Assembly (NCBI GenBank): GCA_030248135.1
Contig: JASANC010002724.1
Coordinates: 62,001-126,000, forward strand
DNA length: 64,000 nt
Source: Theristus sp. LFF4_11
Lineage: Eukaryota > Nematoda > Chromadorea > Monhysterida > Xyalidae
Direction of reading: 5' to 3'
How positions within the stretch are numbered: position 1 is the first letter of the stretch; each line of letters begins with the position of its first letter. Shown here piece by piece: positions 18,312-30,200 of the stretch. The position numbers and the translations under genes were made by a program. Under the pieces are notes generated by a model, which saw only the letters and a list, made by a program, of their open reading frames with translations, ran no database searches and had not been told where the DNA came from.

Positions 18312-18581
18312 CACTACCGTAAAGTCTTGCATATAAGGTTCCTCCCACTTATAAGACCCCCACCCAAAAGTGGGCGGAGTGTCACACGGCGGGAAACCAA
18401 AAAATTCAAATTTTTTACTTGGTCAAAATCCTACCCCGTTTATAAGGCCCGAAATTCCTGATGCTCTCTTTATAAGACCCCTCCCACTTATAAGGTTGTC
18501 ACACGAAATTCCACTTTTTTCAGAAATTTTTGATTTTCAAATTTATATAAGGAGACCTTATATGCAAGACTTTACGGTATT
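18312..18581. mobile_element. TACCGTAAAG MITE, full copy
   Basis: It is bounded by TACCGTAAAGTCTTGCATA and its reverse complement and lies directly beside the (TATACTATTTTAC)n-like junction at the end of the composite element. Confidence 0.85.
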
Positions 18582-18599
18582 TGTGGTAAAGTTTTTAAA

Positions 18600-20225
18600 G
18601 AAAAACATTGGCGAGGCACTTCTTTCGGTCTCAAGAAGAATGTGGTCATTTATACGGTCTTATAAAGCCTCCAGATTTGTATCGGTAAAATTCTTACTTC
18701 TGGAGAAATATCGTGTGTCGAAATATGTCGAAAACAGTCTTTTATTGTGGTACTATTTCATTTCAGTTAACAGTGTATCCTAATTAACATGCATTTGACA
18801 AGTCTGTGCAAGGAGGATCTTAACAGTAACTGATGACATCTTGTCTCGTGATCCTCTTTCCTGTTATTCTTTTTTTTTCTGTCGTAATCTTCTTGTGTTT
18901 GTCATGAGTACTTGCGAGTTTTTGTGACTTGATACAGCAAGTATTGTGACGATGTTGTTGTTTTTTCGCTGAAAGCTTGGCCACCTGACCCGGTTGAGTG
19001 TATGATCGTTTATTTGGTCCCTCAACTCAATGCGCCCATAGATAGGTAACAGTTGCATGCAGGACGCGGGAATTCAAAATTGGAAAAGTGATCCGAGTCC
19101 CCTACATAGGGCCGAGTCACTTAGGCGACTTTGAATTGCACATAAAGATTGAATCTAGTTTTATTTTCACGTCTGCACACGCATTCACTCGCAGAACTTA
19201 AAAATTAATATTAGTACAAAAAATAATTGCTGTGTTGTTGTTAATTTGCATTTTGCATAACTTGTTCCATGACTTTTTTTAGCCCTTAACCTCTAAATAC
19301 CGGTACTGTTATAATTCTGCCGAGGGGAAACGAAGCCTGGCTTTTTTTCCGTTTTTCGGAAAATGGCGACACCACAGGACACAACTAGAACTTTGTACGA
19401 TGTTGGAAAGCGCTTGAACTTGGATGCTGAACAACATATCTGCGGTCCTGGGCCATGTTTTTTTTCAAGCTGAAATTTTAAAAATACTGTCTGTCCGTAG
19501 CTACTTGTACATAGCTAGATAATTTTAAGTTTTCTGTCTGGACTGGAGTAAAAAAACATTTTGTCGCATATGGAAAAATTCTCACACAAAATTTTATATG
19601 TTTTGATGTGTCCACTGTCCATTGCCTTTGTGTAGCACAAAAATTGAAACCATCTTTTTATAAAGTTTGTGCAAAACAAAACTGTTTTTGACATTGATTG
19701 ATCACTCATACGTTACAATGTTGTTACAAGCCTCATTCTGTGGTAGGTTTTTTCAAACAAACTCGTGTGAAGAGTTTTGTGCCTTCAACGAATTCTTGTG
19801 TTCCAAGTCAGCCAAATTCGTTAATCTGTCAGCCATAATCAGCAAGTTTCACACAAAGGAGAATGTTCAACAATTCCAAATGTCACCGACTCATAAAAAC
19901 ATAATGTACCGAAATAAATTTACCGAAAGATATTTACAGCCGTTTCTGTTTTTTTTCAAGTCGTCGTCTTTGTCAGTGCCGTGACGTCAGCCATTCACCG
20001 GCCACTGCCACTGTATACGGTAATACACTGAACCCAAGACTCGCAGAGAAAGAACGGTTGTTTGCGTTGTTTTTGCAGGCTCAAAGAGACCTTCATTCTT
20101 GACTCTCTCTTTGCCCAATGAAGTTTTTTCTTTTACCAATATGTACATTTACAACAAAAGCTGCAACACTCAAATCAACATCTCAAATAAATAAAAAATA
20201 AATAAATAAAAAACAAGTTTTACAG
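18600..20225. other. Intergenic; one dispersed repeat, no gene seen
   Basis: The CTGCGACTCAATGCG-family repeat lies at about 19050-19200. The rest is AT-rich. The first exon (signal peptide) of the gene starting at 20226 should lie here, but I could not identify it. Confidence 0.5.
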
Positions 20226-22407
20226 ATAATCAACAAGGATGTGATAAACGAAACATGCAACGAGGAGCAGTTCACTACGTGCGTCAACGTCTATCTGGAT
20301 GATTTAGGTTTGTTTTTGGGGCAGGTAAAGACCTAAATTCTAAGATTGTGCACCCTGGTATGATACACAGTACAGTTTTTAAAAACACACACAAAAGCAC
20401 CGGCGTCCTGCCATACTTTGACTCCCGCCATATTTTGACCGGAGAGTGGGGGTGTGTAAACGGGGTGGAATTTCGACCAAATCAAAATTTTGATTTTTTT
20501 GGTTTCCCGCCGTGTGACACTTTTGGGTAGAGATCTTATAAGTGGGAGGAACCTTATATGCAAGTCTTTACGGTGATGCATAGAGGGAAAAAACAAACGT
20601 TTTTCGAATCTGGTGTTTATCTCTCACTGTAACGTTTTTTTGGCGTTCAAAATTTTAGGATTTCACCCTCCCGGATCGTCAGAAGAGTTTCTGAAGAAGT
20701 TTGAGCATCTGCTTGCAACGGAGGGGCGGGACGGATTACAACGCGCCTGCCAGTGTGTTTGTTTGCGTCTTGTTTCATGCAAAGGTAAAAGTAGTCTTGC
20801 CGAGCCCTTAAGCGACATTCACAAAGCAGTATTTAGTGACCGCGTTGCTGTGCGTCACTAAACACTGCTTCATGAATGCCCCTTTAGTCCGTGTGTGGCT
20901 CTGTACCAACGTGTGGCATAGGTATGTAGCGGAGCAACACTAATAATGCCAGCTCAACAAATTGTTGGTTGAGGCACATCAACTCTCATCAACTTGTTCG
21001 TTTTCTTGTTACACCAGTTCACTGAACAAAATGATAGCGTGCGGTGGCCAAGACGTGTTCCCGCAGTGCATGAGCATTCACAATCTCATTCACATGGGCA
21101 ACAATCAGCACGACGCGTACAACTATGCCATTTTTTACGGACAACAGGCGTTCACGTGCACGGACTCGGAACACGACGGTATACGGATTTGTGAATGGAG
21201 TTTTCTTGAATCATATCTCGAGAGTTTTTGGTTTTATTTTGCTTTAATTTGGTGAAAATTAGCAATTTTCCACACCTACGCGCGTATACGACTGTTTTTT
21301 TTATATCAACTTTTTTCCAAAAAAAAACGCTCACACACACAGTTTGGTACGACAATTGGGACTGTATGTGGAACGTTTCAAGGAGCGGCCAATACCACGA
21401 ACATGCCTCGAAATGTTACCACGTTCTGGAACAGGAGTTACATCAGCATTATGAGAAACTATGCCAGTAAGAGGGATAATCGGGGAAAACATTTTTTGCT
21501 GATTTTTGCTAAAAATCTATACCAAAACATGTTTGTACAAATTGTCATCTTTTTCAGTAGGATACAGACACTACTAGACAGAGCCCGCGAAACTCGTTGA
21601 AGTTTGAAAAAAGAACGAATGGGAAACAATGAGGGTTTAGTGGATGTGACTACAGTCGAACTCTAAATTAGATAATCAGCTGATTGGTTGCTGACCAGTT
21701 GGTCGGTTTTGGCATTGCTGTTTGCGGGCTTTGTATTCTGCGAAAAATGTGACTGTTTAAATTTTTATTTAAAAAAGTTTAAATGAACATATTTTTTCAT
21801 CGATGTTCAGATACATGAATGAATATAATAAATGTATTGCGCAACCTTATACTGATCGGTGCAACAAAGAGAGCGGTCTTTACGTGTGTCAAGAATTGGG
21901 CGCAGGCGAAAAGGTGCGTTGATTTTATGAAGCATCGAAAAAAGTGCCAAGCGGCATTCATGAAGCAGTAGTGAAGCGTAGCTGTGTTAAAACATAGCTA
22001 CGCGGTCCTTAAATACTGCTTCATGAATGCACCTTAAGTCTGAGCAGTGACGTCATTCCCGATATCTGGAATATGCATAATAAATAACACGTTCATACTG
22101 ACGTATGCGCATACGGCACGGCACAGCACGGCACGTCAGGTCTCGTGTTCTTGAATGCTACCATGCATGGAGACGTGCCTTTGACGTGCACATTGTGCGT
22201 CAGCATGCGTCAGCATGAACAGGTCTTAAAGAAAAGTTTTCGAAGTGAAGAAGACCGTTTGAATTCAAAACTTGGTTTAAAATTGTTTATGATTCATAAA
22301 ATTTATCCACTGTATTTCAGTTTGAGTTCCCACAGTGCGAAAGTACGTGCGCTTTGACAACGCTGGACAACGCTTGGCAACGAATAAAGGAGTTTCTACA
22401 TTTGTGA
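20226..22407 (+). CDS. Cysteine-rich secreted protein, paralog 1 (first exon not found)
   Basis: Exons are 20226-20307, 20659-20752, 21018-21178, 21343-21466, 21811-21913 and 22321-22407, with consistent phases and AG/GT borders, ending in TGA. The protein has spaced cysteines: ETCNEEQFTTCVNVYL, then IACGGQDVFPQCMSIHNLIH, DNWDCMWNV, HQHYEKLC, DRCNKESGLYVCQE and FEFPQCESTCA. Spaced cysteines with a WxC motif recall nematode secreted domains such as DUF19 or CPG4, but this is only a resemblance. The neighbour at 23803-26804 is a clear paralog with internal exons of identical length (161, 124 and 103 nt). The intron at 20308-20658 is absent from that paralog and holds half of a TACCGTAAAG MITE. 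The N-terminal signal exon upstream of 20226 is unresolved. Confidence 0.75.
20455..20577. mobile_element. TACCGTAAAG MITE, half copy inside a paralog-specific intron
   Basis: GGTTTCCCGCCGTGTGACAC and the CCTTATATGCAAG...TTTACGGT end match the right half of the family. It lies in the intron at 20308-20658. Confidence 0.8.
20812..20886. mobile_element. Small foldback element (CATTCATGAAGCAGTATTTAGTGAC)
   Basis: About 75 bases form a near-perfect hairpin: GCAGTATTTAGTGAC pairs with GTCACTAAACACTGC, flanked by GGGCATTCATGAAG-type ends. Relatives lie at 21945-22037 and 41756-41825, and more loosely at 23626-23730. Confidence 0.75.
21945..22037. mobile_element. Small foldback element, second copy
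   Basis: GGCATTCATGAAGCAGTA is answered by TACTGCTTCATGAATGCAC. The inner arms CGTAGCTGTG...CATAGCTACG also pair. It lies in the last intron of the cysteine-rich gene. Confidence 0.75.
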
Positions 22408-22417
22408 TCTCCCATCC

Positions 22418-22740
22418 AGTACCGAAGATGACTGACATTTACGGGGGGGGGTGGGAGGAGAGCCATAATTGTTTTGGGGGTTTGGGTCTGGGGGTTGCTA
22501 CCCCCGGTAGCCTGCTAGAGGGGTGCTAATCGGTTCTTGAGAAGGTGTCAACCCCCTACGATGCACCTGGAAGCGAAAATCATGAAATGTGTGTTTTTTT
22601 GAACAAAAATTTGTGGTTATGGGAACATTTTGGATGGGTGGGGGTGGTACCCATGGGGGGGGGGGTGGTGCCCAGTCGAATGGGTTGTCTCAAATTTTGA
22701 GGGTGGTGTCACGGACCCCCCCTCCTGTCTTCGGTACTGC
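22418..22740. mobile_element. G-rich inverted-repeat element with AGTACCGAAGA ends
   Basis: AGTACCGAAGA at the left is mirrored by TCTTCGGTACT at the right, about 320 bp apart. The interior has runs such as GGGGGGGGGTGGGAGG. It has no ORF and starts about 10 bp after the stop codon of the preceding gene. Confidence 0.6.
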
Positions 22741-23802
22741 TCGCATCGCCAATGATATTTTCAATGTTATTTCTACCGGGTTTTGATTTCATTTTAAAAT
22801 TTCAATCAGAAAGTGACAAAACTTTTTTTGCGGATTGTCAAAAAGATTTTATAACACAGATGCCTAAAGTTGGCTGAACATAGCTGAAACATCAACGGAT
22901 CCAGTTTACTGTTACTGACCTTAAAAGGCAACCAACAAAACAAATTAATGTTTTCCAACTCGATTTCACACAACCACATATATTACGAAAAATGCCTATT
23001 CTCAACATCTTGCCAACAATTCCTCAATATAACGGTATTTTTAGATTGTTCAGTAAAAATTGTGTTTTGCAACATAAACTTTTATGGTATTTTATGCACT
23101 ATGCTGTTTCTATTTTCTTGGGTAAAAATGCGCAACAATTTGCTCATGAAACTCTTGTCTTTCAATGACGTTTTTTGGTTTATGCGCTACACCTGTCGAT
23201 GCTGTTTTTTAGCTGTTTAAACTACTGAAGCGCGGTCATTCGATTATCAGCAAAAATGCAAAGCTGTTTTTGTATCACTTTAGCACACAGATGCACACGA
23301 TCTCACACTCTTGTTTTCATACCCAAAATGGTAATCGAAAAAAAGTGATGACGAATAACCAATAAAGAAATTAGAAAACACTTGTTTCTGACATAAGAAG
23401 AACTTATTGAAAAAACAAAAGTGCCGAAGTGGAACCACGAACTTTTTCAAAATCAGACAACCGGTAAAACTCAATGGCTCGTTCGTCACCTGAAATCAAC
23501 GGTAAATAGACAAAAAAACGTTTATGACCGGACTAAACGAAATTCTGCTGACCGTTTTTGTAAAATTTCAACGTTATGGCCTCAAAAAAGCCACACAGTG
23601 ATTGCAGAAACCCCAAGGCGGCATTTCCGAAGCAACAATATTTGATGATGAAAACTTTTGAAAACATATTCTAAACTAATGTTTTTCAAAACACTGTTCA
23701 CTAAACAATGCTTGCTTCATGGGATACCCTTTAACAAAAATTACACGAAGCAAAATCCCCCAAAAATATCATTCAAATTTCATTGAAACTTTTTACTTCC
23801 AG

Positions 23803-26800
23803 TTGCCGCTGTTGCGCTACTGAGCCTGAGCGTTGTTGCGACAGTGGCTGGTGAAAGAAGCAACGATGCGTTCACCTCACCACTATTCCGGATCGGCCCC
23901 GCCTTCGTGCCGCATCGGCTGTCAACAGTGAACGCGACGTGTAACGAGGAGAAATTCCTGGCCTGTGTCACTGATTACATGGCGAACTTTGGATTCGAGC
24001 AGCCGCCGGAGTCGGCCGCGGAGTTCGGCCTTGCCTGGCAGCATTTCATCAACAAGGAAGGACGCGACGGACAACAGCGCGCCTGCCAGTACGTGTTCGG
24101 TTTTGTTTTTGTTTTGTGTTGTTTTGTTTCGGTGTTTTTGTGGTGTTGTTTTGGTTGCCCTTGCTTATGTGGTTTTGTTTTGTTTTGTAGCCCTTTTTTG
24201 TTTTGGTGCTTTTGTTTTGTTTTGGTGTCTTTGTTTGTTTTGGTGCTTTTTTTTGTTGTGGCGTTTTTGTTTTGTTTTGGTGTTTTTTGTTTAATTTTTG
24301 TTTTCTTTTTGTCTCCTGCGCCGCACACGCTAAAAAAACGTCTCCGGTAGTCTCTCTGCCTGGGTGTCGCATGTGGTGCGTCCCAGCAATAAATACGGCA
24401 ACAACGTGAATAATGTACACTGTTGAGCACCACTTTCATTTCGAGACATGCATTGTTATTATAACATTTGCATTATTGCATCGTTTTTACGCATATATGC
24501 GTGGCCACAAGCCAACCCAAGCATATGCATTGTTATATTGCGGAGACGTGCCTTGAACGTGCCTTTGACGTACCTTCGACGTACCTTTCACGTACCTTTT
24601 TGTACCGTCGTCGACAAACGTCAGCATGCGCCATGCGTCAGCATTAGCAGGCACTAAAGTAAACATAAAAACATTTTTAATAAGTAAAGTTTTCTCAACA
24701 CACAGATGGCTGCATGAAATGCTGAACTGCGGTGGCACGGAGGTGTTCCCGCAGTGCATGGACATTCACAATCTGATACACACGGGCAGCAGTCAGGCGG
24801 ATGCGTACACCTATGCGATCTTCTACGGACAACAGACGTTCATGTGCACTAAGGAGCAACATGACAGTACGTTGGAATGGTTTTAGAGTCCTAGTTGGAT
24901 GTCACGACACTCCGATTACGGTATAATGTTGCATATGATGGGCATCACGGTTTGAGTGTTGTTGTTGAGATTTTAGGCGATAGTTTTTAATCAGGGCTAA
25001 CCGAGAGAAGCGTACGGAACGCCATTGAGTGGGGCGCCCATCGAGTTTTCTGTCATTAAGTGTCTATTAAGTGTCTTACTTGGATGGTATGGCGTTTTTC
25101 TGAACTTCTAGTCTGGTACGACAACTGGAACTGTATGTGGAACGTGTCAACAAGCGATTCATTCCGACAGACGGTTCTGAAATGCGCTGAAACGCTGCAG
25201 GAAGAGCTGCATCAGCACTACGAGAAATTGTGCATGTTAGTTTAGGCAGTTTGTTTCTCTAATGTTATGCGGTCTGTCCGGTCCGATCAAATTATATTCA
25301 GTTGTTTTTGTGCTAGTGTGGTGTGCGGTGTAGTATAATCGTATTTTACGGGACTGACTACGTTTTTATTTACTATCTGAGGCAGAACGGACTATTTACT
25401 ATCGGATAGGCAGGACGGACCATTTACTACCGTATTACCCCCATTAAACCCCCCCCCACCATTAATCCCCCCCCCCCACCAATAAACCCCCCCCCCCCCG
25501 ACCAGTTTCCAAATAATCCCCCCCCCCACAAATAATCCCCCATGGGGGTTAATTGGAAACCTGTTTGAAACACATACCCAGCGAATTCAGTGGCTGAATG
25601 CAGTGACATTGGTGAAATTGTGCTACCAAAGGCCCCAAATGGATGAGTTAATGGTAATTTCATTACAAAAGGCTGTTACAAAAGGAAATCTCTGTGAAAA
25701 GTAGAAGTTTCTGCAACTTTCTTGCCTGTCATGCAAGGTATTTTTGCCATTTTTCAACAAAACCCCACCCCTAGAAATTTTTGTATAATAAACCCCCCCC
25801 CCACCAATAATCCCCCCCCCCCACCAATAAACCCCCACCCCTAAAAGTCGCTGACGTATTAATCCCCCATGGGGGTTTATTGGGGGTAATACGGTATCTT
25901 ATAGGCAGAACCGGACTGTTTACTAGCTAATAGGACGGACATTTACTGTCTAATGGGCAGGACGTCTATTTACTAACTAATAGCGAGAAAGGACTATTTC
26001 AACGAATAAGCAGGACGGACTATTTACTGTCTAATGAGAAGGGCGGACTATTCACTATCTAATAAACAGGACGGACTATTTACTATCTAATAGACAGGAC
26101 GGGACGGACTATCTCATAGACAGAACACTATAATAGCTGAACCAGATATGAAATGAGTGCAAAGTGTGTGGTTAGTGGTTTGTGAGGTTTGAGTGTTTGA
26201 GGAACACTACTGGTTACACTGGAAAAAAAATATTTAAAAAAGAAGAAAAAAATCATTCAGGTACATGAGCGAGTACAACCAGTGCACGTCAAAGCCGTTC
26301 AGTGAACAGTGCAACAAAGACACAGGACAATTCGTTTGTGGCGAAATCGTGGCTGGAGAAAAGGTTGACTTTTTTCAAAAATGATGATAAAAAAACGAAG
26401 AATCTCGTTTATTAATGGGTTTTGAGAATGAATTTTTTGAAATGTTGTTTTTTTGCGAGGGGACATTTTGTACACGAATGGTGTACTTCAAAACATAAAA
26501 TTTGAGGTGCGGAAAAATTTGATCTTTGATGTCACACTTTCAAGACCGCCATTTCTAACTATTCTCACCATTGCAGTTAGTCCCTTTGACCTGACACTTT
26601 GAAAATGTTACATTATAAAGTTTGTTTTTAAAAATTATATTATTACCATTCATCCTCAAAAGCCCATCGTTTTACACTTCATGTTATTCCGAAACAGACG
26701 CTCCATACTTCTCCATACAGTTTGAATTCCCGCAGTGCGATTTGCGCTGTGCTGCTGCACCAACGAGCGTTTGGCAACGCATCCGAGACATGATTCATTT

Positions 26801-26804
26801 GTGA
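23803..26804 (+). CDS. Cysteine-rich secreted protein, paralog 2 (start exon not found)
   Basis: Exons are 23803-24088, 24706-24866, 25112-25235, 26261-26363 and 26721-26804, all phase-consistent and ending in TGA. The first visible exon opens with a hydrophobic signal-like stretch (AVALLSLSVVATVAG), so only a short Met-bearing exon is missing. Cysteine blocks match paralog 1: NATCNEEKFLACVTDYM, LNCGGTEVFPQCMDIHN, DNWNCMWNV, EKLC, QCTSKPFSEQC, QFVCGE and FPQCDLRCAAA. The first exon covers what two exons encode in paralog 1, so one intron differs between them. A poly-G MITE (25428-25896) and degenerate ACGGACTATTTACT repeats (25380-26110) fill intron 4. The function is unknown; the protein is probably secreted and disulfide-rich. 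Confidence 0.75.
24095..24300. repeat. T/G-rich (TTTTG)n low-complexity tract in an intron
   Basis: Irregular TTTTG and TTTTGGTG repeats follow the first visible exon of the cysteine-rich paralog. Other open frames here are repeat translations. Confidence 0.85.
24545..24612. repeat. Short minisatellite, about 11-bp unit
   Basis: Five or six units of the type ACGTGCCTTTG / ACGTACCTTTC are arranged in tandem in an intron. Confidence 0.75.
25010..25065. repeat. tRNA-derived SINE tail fragment
   Basis: GGCGCCCATCGAGTTTTCTG followed by TCATTAAGTG matches the tail of the SINE copies near 40940 and 27600 and the fragment at 38530. Confidence 0.6.
25380..26110. repeat. Degenerate GGACTATTTACT repeats around the poly-G MITE
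   Basis: Units like CAGGACGGACTATTTACTAT-CTAATAG recur about ten times on both sides of the MITE. They are non-coding and intronic. Confidence 0.75.
25428..25896. mobile_element. Poly-G MITE, complete copy (469 bp)
   Basis: The ends are TACCGTATTACCCCCATTAA and GGGGGTAATACGGTA. Both subterminal regions carry long C or G runs separated by AATAAAC or AATAATC. The core includes GAAACCTGTTTGAAACACAT and is AT-balanced. Related copies are at 13548, 38057 and 44794. Confidence 0.9.
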
Positions 26805-26835
26805 TTAGTCCACAAAAATATTTGGTTGGTTGAGG

Positions 26836-27105
26836 AATACCGTAAAGTCTTGCATATAAGGTTCCTCCCACTTATAAGACCCCCACCCAAAAGTGGGCGG
26901 AGTGTCACACGGCGGGAAACCAAAAAATTCAAAATTTTGTCTTGGTCGAAATTTCACCTCGTTTATAAGACCCAGACTTTCTAATCTTTGCTTTATAAGA
27001 CCTCCTCCCACTTATAAGGTTGTCACACAAAATTCCACTTTTTTCAGAAATTTTTGATTTTGAAATTTATATAAGGAGACCTTATATGCAAGACTTTACG
27101 GTAAT
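26836..27105. mobile_element. TACCGTAAAG MITE, full copy
   Basis: Inverted ends TACCGTAAAGTCTTGCATA frame a 270-bp non-coding element 32 bp after the stop codon of the cysteine-rich paralog. Confidence 0.9.
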
Positions 27106-27275
27106 CAATAAACACTGTTTTGCGAGTTAGCATTTTATTTTGTGGCGAATAAAATCAATAATTTTCAAACTGGGTAGATAATATCAATATGACACACCAC
27201 ACACAACAAAGTGTGATGGTAATCAAACATGCAATCGTGATGGCCCAATAAATCAATGTCATACTTTGTCACTTC

Positions 27276-30200
27276 TCAACAATTGCAACCGGTACGTGGC
27301 CAATCGGTGTAGTACAGATGCATGGTGGTGAACCCCTGGTTGTACGGCGGATTATTGAAGCACGTTGGTACTGGCGCCATGAAGCCCTGCAATGGTTGTT
27401 AGATCAAAAATAACACAGCAGTTTCTGAAGTAGAGCAAAAAAGTATGTGTTACATTAGGGGTCTGTCATTCAGAAAGAACATCACCGTGAACACACAAGC
27501 CAATCCATTGAACCAACGAGCGATCAGTAGTTTTGGCGGTGTTTTTAGCCAGGGTTTAACACAGAACAGCGTACAGAATACGCCGCCACATGGGGCGCCC
27601 ATCGAGTCTCCTCTAGTCATCACGTGCCTCTGCACCCCTCGGCATGGCTCGATCCCCCGAACGGTCAGACATGAGTACAACACGCAACACCACGCAGGCC
27701 ACGCAAGGTTGACGTCATTATTGACGTGTCATCCGAGTTTGACACCTTCCAGCAACTGCACCACTGACCCCAACGACCGACAACGGTGGATGCTCGTATC
27801 GATGCGACTCGTATTTGCCGAAGATCGCGAATCCACCGGCGTTCAGGCGACCGCCGTTGTAGAGCAGGAAGAACGGGAAGAACTCCGTGCACGGCATGTC
27901 CTTGCGTACGTCGTACCAGTAGTGGTTGCCTGCAGTGCGGAGTATGCGGTGGTGGTGGCGTGAGACAAAGTGCGGTGTACACTCAAGACTCAATTAAAAA
28001 CTCGGAACCGTTTGTGCAGTCACTGCGCAGATCTGTTCAATTTTTTTTGGTGTCACGGTGTGGTGGTACGTATGTGCGGTCTGCGGTGTAGTATAAAGGG
28101 TAGTCTAGAGACAAGTGTAGTGTGGGGTTGTAGTGTGAGTGGTGTAGATTGTGCTGTAGTGTGTAGTGTGCGACGTAGAGAGTGTGTGTTGTAAAGCGTG
28201 ATTTGTTGTAGTGTATGACGCAGTGCAGTGCAGTGTGTGGTATAGATGGTATACTATTGGCTCATTATTCATTAGTTGACGAATGAATAATGGGGTTTTC
28301 AAATTATTTGAATAATACTATTTTGAATAATGAGTAATGGGTTCATTATTCAAATAGTACTATTGGTGACGAATGAATAATGGGAACAAAAGACTGGATT
28401 TGTTTAAAACCAGTTGCACAAGTTGCAAAAATTTGTGTGCTCAGAGCACACCTTGATTGACCACATCAACCTCGCATTTTGTGACACCTCATGAGTTTTG
28501 AAAAGTGACAAAAAACATGTCCACTGAAAGGAAGGTGCTTAAATCAACTTGTAAATTTCTAAGGGTGCACCAAAACAAACTTCTGAAACAAAAAATGAAC
28601 TAGCGGTTGATGTGTTTTGTTTGTTTATGCAGTTCGTTAAAATTGTATTATATTTTTCCGCATTTCAACCATGGGCCACCAGAAATCTGCATGTTGCACC
28701 ACTTGTTTTACACTTTATTCGCAAATTCGTAATAGATGCGCAAAATTCAACACATTTTTTGAAATCCTGAGTGCATTTTAGTTTGGAAAAGTGAAAGAAT
28801 CGTTCAATTTGGTGTTATATAACTCGAGATACAGTCATTTTTGTCCAGAAAATTGAAAAATCAACAAACACAAAATGAAAGGAAATCACACCTGGGGTTG
28901 TTATATTATATGTGGCATACACACATACGTATGTGAGCAATTATGCTCCCCTCACGCGAACATCACACAGAGACAGTGTTGTGTTTCTCTCTGTTGTTGT
29001 TGTGTCTATCTATGCTGCACACACGATAGGGTTACCGCAAACGGCTATAACTTCTACACCGTTTATCCGTTTGAGCTGAAATTTGGATATGTTTTACGTG
29101 TATACCTAACAGTTGTCGCCAATTAGCTTTACCCTGAACCGATCAGAAAAACTGAAATTAGGGCCTTTAGTTATAATTAAATGCTTTGTTTACTTTGATG
29201 AGTGTTGATTTGTTTGAAATAGTGATTTGCACTATTGATCCTCTCCGCCATTGATCCGACAACAAAAGCATCAATGTGCTAAGGGTAAAAAAATACAAAG
29301 TGGTAGATAAAAGTCAATGAACTTCATTAAACTAAAATTCATTATTCATTAATCATTCACTATCGGCAAATTATTCAAGTGAATAATGAATAATTTGAAA
29401 AATTACGTGAATAATACTATTTGAATAATATATTACTAGCCTTTTGACCCGAGCGTATGTGGCTCAATCAATGCCAAGCCTTTTTGGTGAAGTGGCATTG
29501 ACTTAGAAAGAAAAAACTGTAACGTTTACTGAATAATAACCCTGAAGAAAATTTACCTTGTGCTGCCGTGAAGTCGTCTACAATACAGTATTTTTTAATG
29601 TATTTAAATAAATAAAAAATGCGAAGTTTATGATTTTGCTATTTTTACCCGTTTACCCTAACCGAAGGCAAGCCTTTTTGTAAGTGAAGTAAAATTGAAT
29701 AAAAAATATAAAAACTAACGTTTTTTTCATTTACCCGTTTTAAAAGGCTAATGCTTTTTTACCCGTTTACCTAAGCCAATCTTTTTTTGTAAAGTGAAAA
29801 TGCGAAATTTATGATTTTGCTATTTTTACTCGTTCACCCTAACCTAAGTCAAGCCTTTTTGTAAGTTAATTAAGATTGAATAAAAAATATAAAAATTAAC
29901 GTTTTTTTTCATTAAAAATACCCGTTTTAAAAAGCTAATGCTTCTTTTACCCGGTTACCCTAATATAAGCCAAGCCTTTTTTCTAAAACGAAACTGAATA
30001 GAAGAAACAAAAAAGTGACGTTTATAATTTCGTTCTGCAGTCATTGCTTCTTTTTACCCGTTTACCCCAACATGACCCAAACATTTTGCAAAGTGAAAAT
30101 GAATGGTAAATGCCATTTCGACCCAATTAAAAAACTAACTTTTTTCAAAGACGGTTTTGTTACATCTTTCGCAGTCGCTCGTCAAGTTTTGTGCAGCAAC

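Noticed and set aside
24049..24439. Lys/Thr/Gln-rich minus-strand ORFs of 120-150 codons
   Set aside because: They arise from the T/G-rich intron repeat opposite the real plus-strand exon.
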